64,000 bases of DNA from Mesobacillus subterraneus (GCF_023715485.1 NZ_JAMBOF010000019.1:1-64000); one strand, 5' to 3'; shown: positions 17,011 to 27,563, counted from the stretch's first letter. The notes: generated by a model from the letters alone, not told the origin. Made by a program: numbers and translations.

Positions 17011-17264
17011 AAAGCATCCTCCTGCTTTTCCAATTAATAGCACCTTCTAAGTATACAACATGAACACTTTCGTTGGGCATTAAATTGGGGAGAATGTGCT
17101 TTTCATCTTTAAGTGCCTCTGCAGATGCCGGCAACACCTGAAATTAAGTGCCCTCTATAAATGCTTGGCAACACCTGATATTTGTGAATAGCTCAGGTGC
17201 CACTTTACCACACTAAAATTGACGAATTACACGGGTCCCTTGCATCAATCGAATTAATATCGAA

Positions 17265-18230
17265 TTATTTAAGCAGGAAGCTGCTTCCGTCAATCTTTTC
17301 AATTCCCGGTGATTGTTTTAAATCCTCCGCAAGCTTGAATAAGGCAAGGTCTTTCTTTTTCGCTTCAATCATGCAGTGGATTTCTGGGACTGAACCTTTA
17401 ATTCCATTCAGGAAATCCATGAACATGTTCACATCCACGTATTCAGCATGGGCTCTGAATTCCTTTTCAGACCGGGGGCTGGAAATATGCATTTTCACGG
17501 GCAGCTTCGAATGCTCCCATGTACCAACGACCCGCTCCCACTGGTCCTCCCAATTTATAACCTCATGGTGAGCCAGGTGGTGATGGTAGTCGAACACGAG
17601 CGGAATCCCCAATTTTTCGCAAAGATAAAGCGTGTCATGAAGTGTGAACGACGTATCATCATTCTCGAGAATGATCATATTCTGCAGCCTTGTGGAAATC
17701 AAGCCCCAGTTATGGATGAACTGTTCAAGCGCTTTGTCCCTGTCATCATAAACACCGCCGACATGCAGGACACAGCGGTGCTCCGGATCGATATCCATCC
17801 CCTTTAACAACGCATGGTGCATCCCCAGTGTTTTCACCGAATTATTCAGAATGTCTGTTTTCAGGGTATTCAACAGGACAAAGTGGTCCGGATGGAAATC
17901 AACACGCATCGGATTCTCATGTAAAAATTCCGCTATATCTTTGAGTGGATTTTTCAAAGCACGCATATACTTCCAATCCAAGAGTTCTTCATGGTTTGCA
18001 AGCGGAATCAGCCTCGAGCTCAGCCTGAAAAAATGAATCTCATTTGCCTTGCTATGCCTCAAAAGACGCAAGCAATTTTCTAAGTTTGAGACAGCAATCC
18101 TTTCAAGCTTGTTAATTGCTCCCTCGCGATCCTTGATTGTCTGGAATTGCTTGAACGTCATCGTCTGTGAAGGCGATGCATTTTTCAGCTCCTCACTCAT
18201 TGCCACATAACCAAGCCGTATAATCGTCAT
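17265..18230 (-). CDS. uvsE: UV DNA damage endonuclease
   Basis: A 321-aa TIM-barrel endonuclease of the UvsE/UVDE family, which nicks 5' of UV photoproducts as an alternative to UvrABC. Metal-binding signatures are visible: RLGYVAMS at the N-terminus, FHPDHFVLLN, LHVGG, ILENDD, and FDYHHHLAHH. Start at 18230 has GGGGTG 7 nt upstream. It is a single gene; the downstream 220 bp contain two degenerate copies of a phrase with GCAACACCTGA (17131, 17168) but no gene. Confidence 0.94.
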   Translation of the reverse strand: MTIIRLGYVAMSEELKNASPSQTMTFKQFQTIKDREGAINKLERIAVSNLENCLRLLRHSKANEIHFFRLSSRLIPLANHEELLDWKYMRALKNPLKDIAEFLHENPMRVDFHPDHFVLLNTLKTDILNNSVKTLGMHHALLKGMDIDPEHRCVLHVGGVYDDRDKALEQFIHNWGLISTRLQNMIILENDDTSFTLHDTLYLCEKLGIPLVFDYHHHLAHHEVINWEDQWERVVGTWEHSKLPVKMHISSPRSEKEFRAHAEYVDVNMFMDFLNGIKGSVPEIHCMIEAKKKDLALFKLAEDLKQSPGIEKIDGSSFLLK

Positions 18231-18341
18231 CGCATACACCCCACTCATTTTTTAGGTAGTATGCCCAAGTATCATCTTTTTTCTGAGGTATTCACTCTGT
18301 TTAGGTACGGGGGAATTGGAAAAAATCTTCGATAATTACCA

Positions 18342-18445
18342 GTTCGCTAAATAATGAGGTATTTTCGCAAGATTCTCGTGTGCTTTCGCAAATTTATACG
18401 TTTTTTTGCCTGAATCCTTCTCATTTTCGCAAGATTTTCGGAAGC
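18342..18445. repeat. Five-unit 21-bp tandem array
   Basis: TTTCGCAA occurs at 18363, 18384 and 18425, with degenerate forms near 18343 (TTCGC) and 18404 (TTTTGC), all in register at 20-21 bp. Confidence 0.55.
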
Positions 18446-18472
18446 GGGCCCTAAAAGTGGTGATGACAACAT

Positions 18473-18505
18473 AAAAAATCCCCGGTTCATTAAAAACCAG
18501 GGATT
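18473..18505 (-). terminator. Rho-independent terminator of cshA
   Basis: Minus strand stem AATCCCTGGTT/AACCGGGGATT (one G-U) followed by T's. Confidence 0.88.
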
Positions 18506-18518
18506 TTCATCAATTTAT

Positions 18519-19994
18519 TTATCTTGGTGATCTAGACTTAAAGCCGCCGCCTTCTCTGCTGCCGCCGGAGCGCTTAGCGCCGCCAGATCTTGGCTTCAAA
18601 GGTGGTTTCTTGCGTCCGCCGCCGCCGCTGTTAGAATCGTATCTTCTGCGGTCCTGCGGTTTTTTGTTTCTGTTTGGAAGAGGCTTTTCCTCTGTTAGCT
18701 TGACAGGAGACATATCCGGCTCTTTTGTCAGCATTTTAAGCACAGAAGCAACAACAGTTGTTGCATCATGGTTTCTTAACAATTCATCCGCTGCCTGACG
18801 GTAGTACTGCAGGTTGTTGGCTTCGATTGTTGACATGATTTTTTCAATGACTGCTTTTTGCTGGCCTTCTAAAGCTTCATCCATTGTTGGAGCTTTCAGC
18901 TTTTCCATACGGCGCTTAGTTGTTCTTTCCACTACCTGAAGGTAAGATTGCTCTCTTGCCGTAACGAAAGTGATGGCCATACCTGTTTTTCCTGCACGTC
19001 CAGTACGTCCAATACGGTGAACGTAGCTCTCTGGATCTTGAGGGATATCAAAGTTGTAGACGTGTGTAACGCCAGAAATATCCAAGCCACGAGCCGCTAC
19101 ATCCGTTGCAACAAGAACATCGATTGAACCTTCTTTGAACTTTCTTAATACTGACATACGCTTCGCCTGCGTAAGGTCTCCGTGGATTCCTTCTGCAGTA
19201 TAACCGCGCAGGTTTAATGCTTCAGAAAGCTCATCTACCCGGCGCTTTGTGCGGCCGAAGATGATAGACAATTCTGGAGATTGAATATCAAGAAGTCTTG
19301 TTAGGACATCAAATTTATTCTTTTCCTGAACTTCAACATAGAACTGTTCGATTGAAGGGACAGTCATTTCTTTGGCTTTAACGCGAACGATTTGCGGATC
19401 CTTCATGAAACGCTCAGCAATTTTCTGGATTGGGCCAGGCATTGTAGCAGAGAACAACAATGTTTGACGTTCGCCAGGAATTTTAGCCAAGATTTCTTCG
19501 ATATCTTCGATAAAGCCCATGTTCAGCATTTCATCTGCTTCATCAAGGATGACAGTTTCAACGTTGCTTAGGTCAATTGTCTTCCTGTTGATATGGTCAA
19601 GCAGACGTCCTGGTGTTCCGACGATAATGTGTGGGCCTTTTTTCAACGCGCGAATTTGACGGCTGATATCCTGTCCGCCGTAAATTGCAAGGACGCCTAC
19701 TCTCTTGCCAGCACCAATTTTATATAATTCTTCAGAAACCTGGATTGCCAATTCACGTGTTGGCGCAATGATGATTCCCTGAATATTGTGGTTTTCTTTT
19801 TTGATCTTCTCAACTAGAGGGATACCGAACGCTGCAGTCTTACCAGTACCTGTCTGTGCCTGGCCGATTACATCTTTGTTTTCAAGGCTGATCGGAATTG
19901 TTTGTGCCTGAATAGGAGTTGCTTCCTCAAATCCCATATTCTTTACAGCTTTTAATGTTGCGGGGCTAATGCCCATCTCTTGGAACATTGTCAA
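18519..19994 (-). CDS. cshA: DEAD-box RNA helicase CshA
   Basis: A 491-aa DEAD-box helicase of the degradosome/cold-shock type. Q motif GFEEATPIQ, motif [11 protein letters not shown], motif II DEAD, motif III SAT, motif [12 protein letters not shown] are intact. The C-terminus beyond about 430 is a basic Gly/Arg-rich RNA-binding tail. Start is taken as TTG 19994, with AGGAG 11 nt upstream; the ATG two codons later is the alternative. It lies in the same neighbourhood as B. subtilis ydbR. Confidence 0.96.
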   Translation of the reverse strand: MTMFQEMGISPATLKAVKNMGFEEATPIQAQTIPISLENKDVIGQAQTGTGKTAAFGIPLVEKIKKENHNIQGIIIAPTRELAIQVSEELYKIGAGKRVGVLAIYGGQDISRQIRALKKGPHIIVGTPGRLLDHINRKTIDLSNVETVILDEADEMLNMGFIEDIEEILAKIPGERQTLLFSATMPGPIQKIAERFMKDPQIVRVKAKEMTVPSIEQFYVEVQEKNKFDVLTRLLDIQSPELSIIFGRTKRRVDELSEALNLRGYTAEGIHGDLTQAKRMSVLRKFKEGSIDVLVATDVAARGLDISGVTHVYNFDIPQDPESYVHRIGRTGRAGKTGMAITFVTAREQSYLQVVERTTKRRMEKLKAPTMDEALEGQQKAVIEKIMSTIEANNLQYYRQAADELLRNHDATTVVASVLKMLTKEPDMSPVKLTEEKPLPNRNKKPQDRRRYDSNSGGGGRKKPPLKPRSGGAKRSGGSREGGGFKSRSPR

Positions 19995-20033
19995 CTTTGC
20001 TCATTCTCCTTTATATTCACATTTACTTTTGTC

Positions 20034-20278
20034 CAGTTTCGGCTCCTAGCCTCTCGAGTCGCTTGTTTAGTATCGCCTCCTAGAAACTCCGAAACTTCAA
20101 CTCCGCCGTCAGAAGCAAAAAGCGCTTCTTTGTCGGAGTCTCCAGTTTCTGCGTTTCTGGGCAGTCGGCTACACATATCGATTTCGGTCCATCCGCTGAA
20201 GTCAAAGAACGACTTCAACTGCTGGCCCTCCAGCGCTTGTCGAGGCTGAACAGTCGCCTACACTTTTCGTTATTTTAA
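20034..20278 (-). repeat. Dispersed hairpin repeat, family 1, copy B (enlarged)
   Basis: On the minus strand this carries the family phrases GACAAGCGCTGGAGGGCC, AAGTCGTTCTTTGACTTC and GCGACTCGAG, but about 120 bp are inserted between the inner hairpin and the right arm. No coding gene is apparent in the 550 bp between cshA and the esterase. Confidence 0.65.
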
Positions 20279-20543
20279 GTGGCTGTTTAAGTATGATCCA
20301 AACCATTTCTGATTCTGGTAAGTTTATTGTACCGTTATGGCAAAATAGGTGCTCGCACCTTGGTTTTAAGCAGGGCTGAATCAGCATTGTAATTAGTACG
20401 CTGAAGCACAGAACCTGAAATATTAGCAAAAAAAGACATTCTCCAAACACGGGAGTATGTCCGCTTAAAGGATTTTCTCAGATAGACACTCAATATTTAT
20501 CATACCATCTTTAGGAAAGAAAAGCAATTTTTGCGGAATTGAC

Positions 20544-21254
20544 TTAGCTGCCAATGCCTTCTCTTTGCATTGAGGTTAAAAAAACATAAACTTCCTCGAA
20601 AAGCTGTTCCTTTTCATCACAGTGACAGATCAGATGTTTGGAGTTTTTATAAAAAATCAGCCGTTTTTGTGCTGACCCAATATTTTCATATAAATATTGG
20701 GCACTTTTGGGAGGAACGATTCCATCGCTCTCCCCCTGTGCTATTAATGTTGGGACCTTTACATCATTGAGAACAGGCTTAATTTTATTAACGAGCCTGC
20801 GAAACTGCAAGGTAGCGGTCATGGGTGTTTCTTTAATTTTTCGCTTATAACGCCTGAATAGTTCATTTTCTTTCAGTTTTCCTTTAACTGTATCCCTCAT
20901 CATTTCCCTCACGTCGATGGCGAGCTGCTTAGGGTTCACATAATAGGCAGCAGCGCTAAGCAACACGAGTTTTTCAACCGGATATATCGATGCAAGATAG
21001 CTTGCAATCAATCCACCCATCGAAAAACCAACGACATAAACAGTATCACATTCCTTCAAGAGCGCCTTCAGTTCATTTTCGGCATGGCCGATCCACTGAT
21101 CATAGGTGATGCCTCGTAAACTGAGCTCCTCACCGTGTCCGGGAAGCGTGGGAACAGCTATTTTCCAATCAGTTCTTTCTTTTAACGACCTGGCCAGGGG
21201 CTCTACTTCAAATGGTGCCCCGGTAAATCCATGGATTAAAAGACAACCTATCAT
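20544..21254 (-). CDS. Alpha/beta-hydrolase, carboxylesterase family
   Basis: A 236-aa serine hydrolase resembling Bacillus/Geobacillus Est30 carboxylesterases. Oxyanion segment LLIHGFTG near the start, nucleophile in GFSMGG, acidic residue in GESDGIVPP and His in NSKHLICHC complete the triad. The substrate is unknown. Start is ATG 21254, 6 nt after GGGTGA. It stands alone between murF and cshA. Confidence 0.9.
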   Translation of the reverse strand: MIGCLLIHGFTGAPFEVEPLARSLKERTDWKIAVPTLPGHGEELSLRGITYDQWIGHAENELKALLKECDTVYVVGFSMGGLIASYLASIYPVEKLVLLSAAAYYVNPKQLAIDVREMMRDTVKGKLKENELFRRYKRKIKETPMTATLQFRRLVNKIKPVLNDVKVPTLIAQGESDGIVPPKSAQYLYENIGSAQKRLIFYKNSKHLICHCDEKEQLFEEVYVFLTSMQREGIGS

Positions 21255-21435
21255 AACCAATCACCCATTAGTTTTTCTCGTATTTAATCTTTCCCCATTT
21301 TAAATCATTTAACCCTTAAATTCCTACAATATCGACTCCGATTAAATCGCAAAAAAGATGTCCTGTTGTGGACATCTTTTAGTAGCTCTATTGAATACCT
21401 TTTCACAGCACTTTCATTAGTTCGACCACTGAGGC

Positions 21436-22815
21436 TTATTTTTGCAGAGATTGGACTACTTCTTCAAGCGCCATTCCGCGTGAAGCTTTTACAAGGACGA
21501 TTGTTTCATCGGTTACATACTTTTTCAGTTCGCTGCTTAATGCGTGCTTATCCTGGAATGCAAAGACTTTTTCTTCTCCCAGTACCTCTTTCGCACCCTT
21601 TGCGATCGATTCGCTGAGCTTGCCATACGTGAATACGTAATCGATTTTCCCGGTATCAAGGGCAGAACCCACTTTGTAATGATACTCTTCCTCCAGAGGT
21701 CCAAGCTCGAGCATATCGCCGAGCACGAGAATTTTCCTGCTGTAGCCCGAAAGATTGGCGACCAAGTCAATCGCTGCATTCATAGAAGTTGGGCTGGCAT
21801 TGTAGGCATCATTGATGATTTTCTCGCCCTGGGCACCCTCAGAAAGCTCCATTCTCATATTTGTCAGCTTCAAGCTCGCAAAACCATCATTCATTTTTCC
21901 AAAAGGAACACCAAGGAACTCTGCTGCAAGCATTGCTGCAAGCGCGTTTAAAATATTATGGTTTCCGAGAACAGGAAGATAGAAAGTATCATCGCATTGA
22001 TTCGTTTTAAACTTGTTTCCATTTTCGATCGGCTCAACACTGACAGGATACATGTCATTGTCATGGCTCGCACCGAAAGACTTCAGCTGGCCTTGCCCAT
22101 CATAGTCCGCCAGCCTTTCCTGAAGCAGCGGCTCATCTCCATTAAAGATAATCAGTCCGTTATTTTTCAGTCCGGCGATAATTTCAAGCTTCGCATCAGC
22201 GATAGCTTCGCGTGATCCGAGATCCAGGAGATGGGACTCGCCAATGTTTGTGATGATGACGGCATCAGGACGGCCCATTTCTGTTAAAAATTCAATTTCT
22301 CCCTTGCTGCTCATGCCCATTTCAAGCACGGCAACCTCTGTATCTTCTCTTAAGCGAAGAAGAGTCAGTGGCAGACCAAGGTGGTTGTTGAAGTTTCCTT
22401 CGGTTTTCTGCACCTTGAATTCTTGCGCCAACAAATTCGCTGTCATGTCCTTCGTCGTCGTTTTTCCGTTGCTCCCGGTGATTCCGACCACTTTGATATC
22501 GAGCGAATTGCGGTAGCTTCTTGCCAGTTCCTGCAAAGCTATTGTCGTATCTTCTACAATAAGAATCGGCAAATCTTCAGGCGGGTTCGGTACATCCTTT
22601 TGCCATAAAGCGGCGGAAGCTCCGCCATTTTTGATGACATCCTCGACAAAATTATGGCCATCTGTCCTGGCTCCTTTAAAAGGAACAAACAAATTTCCTT
22701 CTTCAACCTTGCGAGTATCGATTGTAACTCCCTTTACGATTACATCAGAGAATTTGCTCACATCGTTCAAGGCACCTGCCATTTGAGCGATTTCTGATAT
22801 TTTTTTTTGAATCAT
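21436..22815 (-). CDS. murF: UDP-N-acetylmuramoyl-tripeptide--D-alanyl-D-alanine ligase
   Basis: A 459-aa Mur ligase adding D-Ala-D-Ala to the UDP-MurNAc-tripeptide, the last cytoplasmic peptide step. ATP-binding GITGSNGKTTTKD, central NDAYNASPTSM and the C-terminal domain are complete. ATG 22815 follows GGAGG; the frame to 22869 lacks an upstream site. The D-Ala-D-Ala ligase gene that supplies its substrate lies directly upstream. Confidence 0.97.
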   Translation of the reverse strand: MIQKKISEIAQMAGALNDVSKFSDVIVKGVTIDTRKVEEGNLFVPFKGARTDGHNFVEDVIKNGGASAALWQKDVPNPPEDLPILIVEDTTIALQELARSYRNSLDIKVVGITGSNGKTTTKDMTANLLAQEFKVQKTEGNFNNHLGLPLTLLRLREDTEVAVLEMGMSSKGEIEFLTEMGRPDAVIITNIGESHLLDLGSREAIADAKLEIIAGLKNNGLIIFNGDEPLLQERLADYDGQGQLKSFGASHDNDMYPVSVEPIENGNKFKTNQCDDTFYLPVLGNHNILNALAAMLAAEFLGVPFGKMNDGFASLKLTNMRMELSEGAQGEKIINDAYNASPTSMNAAIDLVANLSGYSRKILVLGDMLELGPLEEEYHYKVGSALDTGKIDYVFTYGKLSESIAKGAKEVLGEEKVFAFQDKHALSSELKKYVTDETIVLVKASRGMALEEVVQSLQK

Positions 22816-22850
22816 AATGATTTCCTCCCATGGACGGCAAAAATGAAGGA

Positions 22851-22889
22851 ACACGGCTAAAGAAAGCAAGTTGCTTTCACTGGCCGTGT
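22851..22889 (-). other. Intercistronic hairpin between ddl and murF
   Basis: Arms ACACGGC and GCCGTGT enclose a second inverted pair GAAAGCAA/TTGCTTTC. There is no T-run on the minus-strand side, so it is more likely an mRNA processing or stability element than a terminator. Confidence 0.55.
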
Positions 22890-22922
22890 CTCCCTGTTGT
22901 AAAACTTTATGTGTTCCCTATT

Positions 22923-24005
22923 TTAGAAAGTGTACTTGATCTTCTGCTTTTCAGCGTGGCGTTCGATTGCGAGGTTCACCAATTTCTCGATTAGCTGCGG
23001 GTACTCAACTCCGGTATGCTTCCACAACAGCGGGAACATGCTGAATGGAGTGAATCCAGGCATTGTGTTAACTTCATTGATTAGAAGCTGGCCATCTTTT
23101 GTAAGGAAGAAGTCAGCACGGACAAGTCCTGAGCAATCCAATGATTTAAAGGCTGTAATCGCCATTTCTTTCAAATCTGCATACTGCTGCTCAGTGATTT
23201 CAGCCGGGATGATCATCGCTGTGTCGCCATCCTCATATTTTGCTTTGTAATCGTAGAAGTCTTTCTTTGGTACGATTTCCCCGACTACTGAACATTCAGG
23301 CTCATCGTTGCCGAGTACCCCGATTTCAATTTCGCGCGCGACAACACCTTGTTCAATGATGATTTTACGGTCAAATTGGAACGCTTCCTTGAAGGCTTCT
23401 TCAAGCTCCTGCTTGTTTGAAGCCTTGCTGATCCCCACACTTGAACCAAGGTTTGCGGGTTTTACAAAGCAAGGATAGCCAAGTTTTTCTTCAACGAGCG
23501 CATAGATTTTGTCGTTATCCTTTTCCCATTCACTGCGAAGGGCAGATACATAATCAACCTGAGGCAGTCCAGCCTGTGCAAAGACATTTTTCATGACGAT
23601 TTTGTCCATGCCTGCAGCTGACGCAAGAACGCCATTGCCGACATAAGGAAGGTTCAATAATTCTAACAATCCTTGAACAGTTCCGTCCTCGCCGTTTGGC
23701 CCGTGGAGCAATGGGAAAATGACATCAAGTGTCTGGCTTGATTCGGCTCCGCCAGCCTGGAATAATGCGGGTGTAAATGAAGGAGTCGGCAAGTTTGAGC
23801 CATCAGAGAACTCAAGCGCCTTCACGTTTTCGGCAGGAGCGCTCAATTGAGATCCCTTGACCCATTCGCCTTCCTCCGTTATGTATATAGGATAAATCTC
23901 GAATTTTTCAAAATCCAATGCCTTCGTCACAGCCAAAGCTGTCTGCATCGATACTTTATGTTCAGCCGATTTGCCGCCATACAGCAGCCCGATTCTTGTT
24001 TTCAT
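22923..24005 (-). CDS. ddl: D-alanine--D-alanine ligase
   Basis: A 360-aa ATP-grasp ligase joining two D-alanines. N-terminal [29 protein letters not shown], the ATP-grasp motif [16 protein letters not shown], and [16 protein letters not shown] are typical; the last contains the metal ligands. ATG 24005 follows GGAGG at 10 nt. A hairpin with arms AGTGCC/GGCACT (24052-24072) sits in its leader. Confidence 0.97.
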   Translation of the reverse strand: MKTRIGLLYGGKSAEHKVSMQTALAVTKALDFEKFEIYPIYITEEGEWVKGSQLSAPAENVKALEFSDGSNLPTPSFTPALFQAGGAESSQTLDVIFPLLHGPNGEDGTVQGLLELLNLPYVGNGVLASAAGMDKIVMKNVFAQAGLPQVDYVSALRSEWEKDNDKIYALVEEKLGYPCFVKPANLGSSVGISKASNKQELEEAFKEAFQFDRKIIIEQGVVAREIEIGVLGNDEPECSVVGEIVPKKDFYDYKAKYEDGDTAMIIPAEITEQQYADLKEMAITAFKSLDCSGLVRADFFLTKDGQLLINEVNTMPGFTPFSMFPLLWKHTGVEYPQLIEKLVNLAIERHAEKQKIKYTF

Positions 24006-24327
24006 AGAAATAGACCTCCAATATGATTCACTTTGATTACAATCTAGCTCCAGTGCCAGGTTCTCCGGCACTTTCCGCTTATTATTTTACCACTTTATTT
24101 TTTAATAAAGTAATTGTTATCAATTTTTAATATTACGTCTCCAGCTATACTATTTCCTGTTTTAAATGTATGAAACCACAAGGTTGGATTAAGACCGTCT
24201 TTTTTTAAAAGAACGCAACATTTTTAGGGAAGATACCCAGTTTTCCTGTCTAAATTACCATATGAATTAATCAATAATTCTGTGAATAAATGCCCGCTTA
24301 TAACAGCTGTCTCGCCTTTTCAACAAC
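24006..24327. other. Gene-free gap upstream of ddl
   Basis: About 320 bp of AT-rich DNA. On the minus strand I see an extended -10 (TGGTAAAAT near 24095) and two small hairpins before ddl. No ORF with a ribosome-binding site was found. Confidence 0.5.
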
Positions 24328-24354
24328 AAAAAAGGCTCCATTCCAGGGAAGCCT
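24328..24354 (-). terminator. Terminator of the slipin gene
   Basis: Minus strand stem AGGCTTCC/GGAGCCT (bulged) followed by TTTTTT. Confidence 0.75.
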
Positions 24355-24356
24355 AA

Positions 24357-25118
24357 TTAAGCATTTTTATCCATTGTTTTCTCTATACCCATGCTGGAAG
24401 CATTAATAATAAACGTATTCCCCTTTGAAGCTTCAATAGTGTGCACTAATCTTAGATGCGCTAATTCAGGATTGTTCGCTAACACCTTCGCGGTATTCGC
24501 AAGACTCCTCAACGTTGCTGCTTCACCCCGTGCCTTTTCTAAGGCAGCCTGGGCCTCTTTCTTTGCTCTTAGCACTTCTGAAAATGCCTTTTTCAATTCC
24601 GCTGAAAGCATAATATCCTTCACATCAACCGCGAGAATGGAAAGGCCGATGATCGTCTCGTCTTCTGTCAGCAAGTCTTTTACTCTGCTGTTTATCTGCT
24701 GGCGGTTTTCTATTAGTCTATCAATTTCTATTGTCGATATGACGTCTCGAAGCTTTAATTGTATGGTCGTATATAGATTTTCCTGAAAATCTTGATATTC
24801 TAATACGATCGCTTTGGGATCCTTAACTTGATATTTCACTGCCAAACTAATTTTCACGTTAACATTGTCAGCACTTAACAGCTCTTGCCCGTTTATCTGT
24901 AAAATAACGGGTCTCATATCAAAAACGTCAATTTTGGTTGAGGGTGTGAAATAGGTATACTTTCCAGGTTCCATTACACCCTGGAATTTCCCCTTATGAA
25001 ATTTAACACCGCGTTCATATTGATAAATAGTAATGGAATTAAACACCATCTTGATTGCAAAGAATAATATTAAAATCAGAATAAAATATAAAACCGTATC
25101 AATAATAAAAGCAATCAT
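24357..25118 (-). CDS. SPFH/band-7 slipin-type membrane protein
   Basis: A 253-aa stomatin/slipin-like protein: an N-terminal hydrophobic helix (about 5-27) followed by the SPFH domain (QYERGVKFHKGKF through LSAELKKAF) and a coiled-coil stretch rich in Ala/Glu (RAKKEAQAALEKARGEAAT). Such proteins scaffold membrane domains. A partner NfeD-type protein is usual but none is adjacent. Transcribed alone, with a long imperfect palindrome directly upstream. Confidence 0.88.
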   Translation of the reverse strand: MIAFIIDTVLYFILILILFFAIKMVFNSITIYQYERGVKFHKGKFQGVMEPGKYTYFTPSTKIDVFDMRPVILQINGQELLSADNVNVKISLAVKYQVKDPKAIVLEYQDFQENLYTTIQLKLRDVISTIEIDRLIENRQQINSRVKDLLTEDETIIGLSILAVDVKDIMLSAELKKAFSEVLRAKKEAQAALEKARGEAATLRSLANTAKVLANNPELAHLRLVHTIEASKGNTFIINASSMGIEKTMDKNA

Positions 25119-25146
25119 GCCATCACCTGATCTTCATAATAATAAC

Positions 25147-25240
25147 CGTTATGGATCCACTCACAGAAACGATTTGGACAATGGAGGTCATACCTGCAGG
25201 ATTGCCCAAAGCAAATATTCTGTGAGTGGATCGTTATGGG
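25147..25240. repeat. Long imperfect inverted repeat upstream of the slipin gene
   Basis: Perfect 15-bp arms GATCCACTCACAGAA (25154-25168) and its complement (25218-25232) enclose further pairing between TTTGGACAAT and ATTGCCCAAA and between GGAGGT and ACCTGC. The whole could fold into one stem of about 40 bp with small bulges. Confidence 0.7.
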
Positions 25241-25403
25241 CTTCGAACCCGAACCGGCCCCAAAAAAGGTAAACCAGTTTCCAAGATTGAGAATGCTGAT
25301 AGGCTACATCATCTAAAGATTTTAAATGGCGGCTTGGCATTCTCCTTATTAATTGTAGCAAGTTTTGAGCAAAAAAGTATCCGTAGGCTATATTTATTTA
25401 GGC

Positions 25404-25518
25404 TCTTTTCGTAAACTTTGTTGCCTTCACAACTAAAAGTAAAAATCGACATTTGGATTTTTCACGAGTTTTCTTGCATTCCCTGATCAGCGAAAAACAA
25501 CAATCCATGCGAAAACAG
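25404..25518. repeat. Dispersed repeat family 3, copy 1
   Basis: A run starting TCTTTTCGTAAAC and ending GCGAAAACAG matches 43470-43640 closely; the second copy has about 60 extra bases in the middle. No ORF is conserved between them. Confidence 0.75.
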
Positions 25519-25521
25519 ACT

Positions 25522-25941
25522 TTATTTTACAATCATCACCGGTGCTTTCACTCGTTTTGCGACTTTGTGGCTGACGCTGCCGAGCACCATTTCCTGGAGG
25601 CCATTCAAGCCTCGGCTCCCGACCACAACTACATCAAATTCATTCTTGTTTGCATAATCGACGATTGCCGGTCCGGGTTCACCAAGTAATTTTTCCAGCT
25701 TAAAACTCAAGTTTTCGCTGTTAAGCAGACTTGTAACCGGCTGAAGCCTCATCTTTCTTTTTTCCTCAACTACTGTACGATTGGGATTGTGAAGGACGTC
25801 TTCCTTGGATGTCTGTCCATCAATGACATAAACCACGGTAATTTCGCTATCGGCGTTCAGTTTCGCCAGTTCCGCTGCTTTTTTCGCAGCACGTAATGAA
25901 TGATCAGACCCATCTGATGCAAGCATGATTCTCTTAAACAT
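25522..25941 (-). CDS. Universal stress protein UspA family
   Basis: A 139-aa Usp protein. The N-terminal MFKRIMLASDGSDHS and the ATP-binding loop GSRGLNGLQEMVLGSVSHKV (GxRGx9GSVS) mark an ATP-binding type. ATG 25941 has GGAGG upstream. It follows the SulP permease gene by about 80 bp, with a terminator between them, so cotranscription is partial at most. Confidence 0.94.
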   Translation of the reverse strand: MFKRIMLASDGSDHSLRAAKKAAELAKLNADSEITVVYVIDGQTSKEDVLHNPNRTVVEEKRKMRLQPVTSLLNSENLSFKLEKLLGEPGPAIVDYANKNEFDVVVVGSRGLNGLQEMVLGSVSHKVAKRVKAPVMIVK

Positions 25942-25976
25942 ATGATCCCTCCGTACTTTTTCCATTATCTTATATA

Positions 25977-26011
25977 TAAAAGAAAGCACGCTGATTAGTC
26001 AACGTGCTTTC
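25977..26011 (-). terminator. Terminator of the SulP permease gene
   Basis: Minus strand stem GAAAGCACG/CGTGCTTTC with a 12-nt loop and TTTTAT. Confidence 0.8.
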
Positions 26012-26019
26012 CATTTAAA

Positions 26020-27492
26020 TTAATGTCCGGAAAGCTTCGCGCCTTCCTGTTTGTGAACAGCAAGCTTGTCAATCAGAAGTGAGCTCGGCTCATTCAGGCC
26101 ATGTAGGCGGACTACATTTCCGCTCGCCCTCAGCTTGATGACAATCTTATCAATCGCCGCAACCGCTGAATCATCCCATACATGGGCATGTGTCAGGTCG
26201 ATGACGACATCCTTTGCTGTATCTAGCATATCGAATGATTCAATTAAGTCAGTTACAGACGCAAAGAATACTTGGCCTTTTACAAAGTAAGTACGACGGT
26301 CGGCTGCTACATCAAATGTTGATGTCACTTTCACCTTGGAAATCTTCGCTACAAAGAAAATAGCGCTCAGGATGATACCGGAGAAAACACCTTTAGATAA
26401 GTCATGCGTAAAAACAGTTGTAACAGTTGTTACTACCATTACAATTGAATCCGTTAAAGGAGTTTTCGCCATCCCTTTGATTGAAGACCAGTCGAATGTA
26501 CCGATTGAAACCATGATCATGACGCCAACCAGGGCAGCCATCGGAATTTGCACAACGACATTACCTAACACGATGATCAAGAACATAAGGAAAGTCCCAG
26601 CTACAAAAGCGGATAATCTGCCTCGGCCGCCAGATTTAACGTTAATAACGGATTGACCAATCATTGCGCAGCCTGCCATGCCGCCGAATAGTCCGGCAAC
26701 AATGTTCGCAATCCCCTGGCCGCGGCTCTCTCTATTTTTATCACTTGAAGTATCAGTCATATCATCGACAATGGAAGCAGTCAGCAAGGATTCAAGCAAG
26801 CCGACAATCGCCAAAGCCAATGAGTATGGGAAAATAATTTTTAACGTTTCAAGGTTCAACGGTACATTTGGAATCAAGAACGCAGGCAATGCAGAAGTCA
26901 GCTTGCCCATATCGCCGACAGTTCTAACATCACTCTTCGTCATAAGCGCAATCACCGTGATTACGATAATCGCTACAAGCGGTGAGGGAACTGCTTTTGT
27001 AATGCGCGGGAAAAGATAAATGATCGCAAGCGCTCCTGCTACCATTGCATACATAACCCATGTTGCATCCACGAATTGTTCAAGCTGAGCCATAAAAATC
27101 AAGATCGCCAGTGCATTTACGAAACCGATCATGACGGATCGCGGAATGAATTTCATAAATCGGGCCAATTTAAACACACCAAACAGAATCTGCAGGATCC
27201 CTGTCAAAATCGTTGCGGCCATCAAATATTGTAAACCATGGTCAGCAACAAGCGTCACCATCAGCAGCGCCATCGCACCGGTCGCAGCTGAAATCATGCC
27301 AGGACGGCCGCCGACAATCGCGATTGTCACAGCAATCGCAAATGAAGCGTAAAGTCCTACCATGGGGTCAACGCCAGCAATAATCGAAAAGGCGATTGCT
27401 TCAGGAATCAAAGCAAGCGCGACGACGATTCCAGCAAGGACATCTCCTTTGACGTTGCCAAACCATTGTTCTTTAATTGTAGTAGTATTCAA
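26020..27492 (-). CDS. SulP-family inorganic anion transporter
   Basis: A 490-aa SLC26/SulP permease with 10-12 membrane segments followed by a C-terminal STAS domain (about 395-485, [17 protein letters not shown] and [20 protein letters not shown]). The substrate may be sulfate or bicarbonate; the sequence alone does not decide. The start is taken as TTG 27492, with AAGGGGTG upstream; the extension to 27534 has no ribosome-binding site. A promoter lies 70-100 bp upstream. Confidence 0.92.
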   Translation of the reverse strand: MNTTTIKEQWFGNVKGDVLAGIVVALALIPEAIAFSIIAGVDPMVGLYASFAIAVTIAIVGGRPGMISAATGAMALLMVTLVADHGLQYLMAATILTGILQILFGVFKLARFMKFIPRSVMIGFVNALAILIFMAQLEQFVDATWVMYAMVAGALAIIYLFPRITKAVPSPLVAIIVITVIALMTKSDVRTVGDMGKLTSALPAFLIPNVPLNLETLKIIFPYSLALAIVGLLESLLTASIVDDMTDTSSDKNRESRGQGIANIVAGLFGGMAGCAMIGQSVINVKSGGRGRLSAFVAGTFLMFLIIVLGNVVVQIPMAALVGVMIMVSIGTFDWSSIKGMAKTPLTDSIVMVVTTVTTVFTHDLSKGVFSGIILSAIFFVAKISKVKVTSTFDVAADRRTYFVKGQVFFASVTDLIESFDMLDTAKDVVIDLTHAHVWDDSAVAAIDKIVIKLRASGNVVRLHGLNEPSSLLIDKLAVHKQEGAKLSGH

Positions 27493-27563
27493 GTAAACAC
27501 CCCTTAATTTATTTTGGTGGCTTCCTACTCTCAAGCAAGCCGGGTCCGTTAAAAACAGGATTT

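Noticed and set aside
17101-17215. Further tandem array downstream of uvsE
   Set aside because: Only two degenerate units with uneven spacing (35 and 37 bp) and part of an inverted third; too little to call an array.
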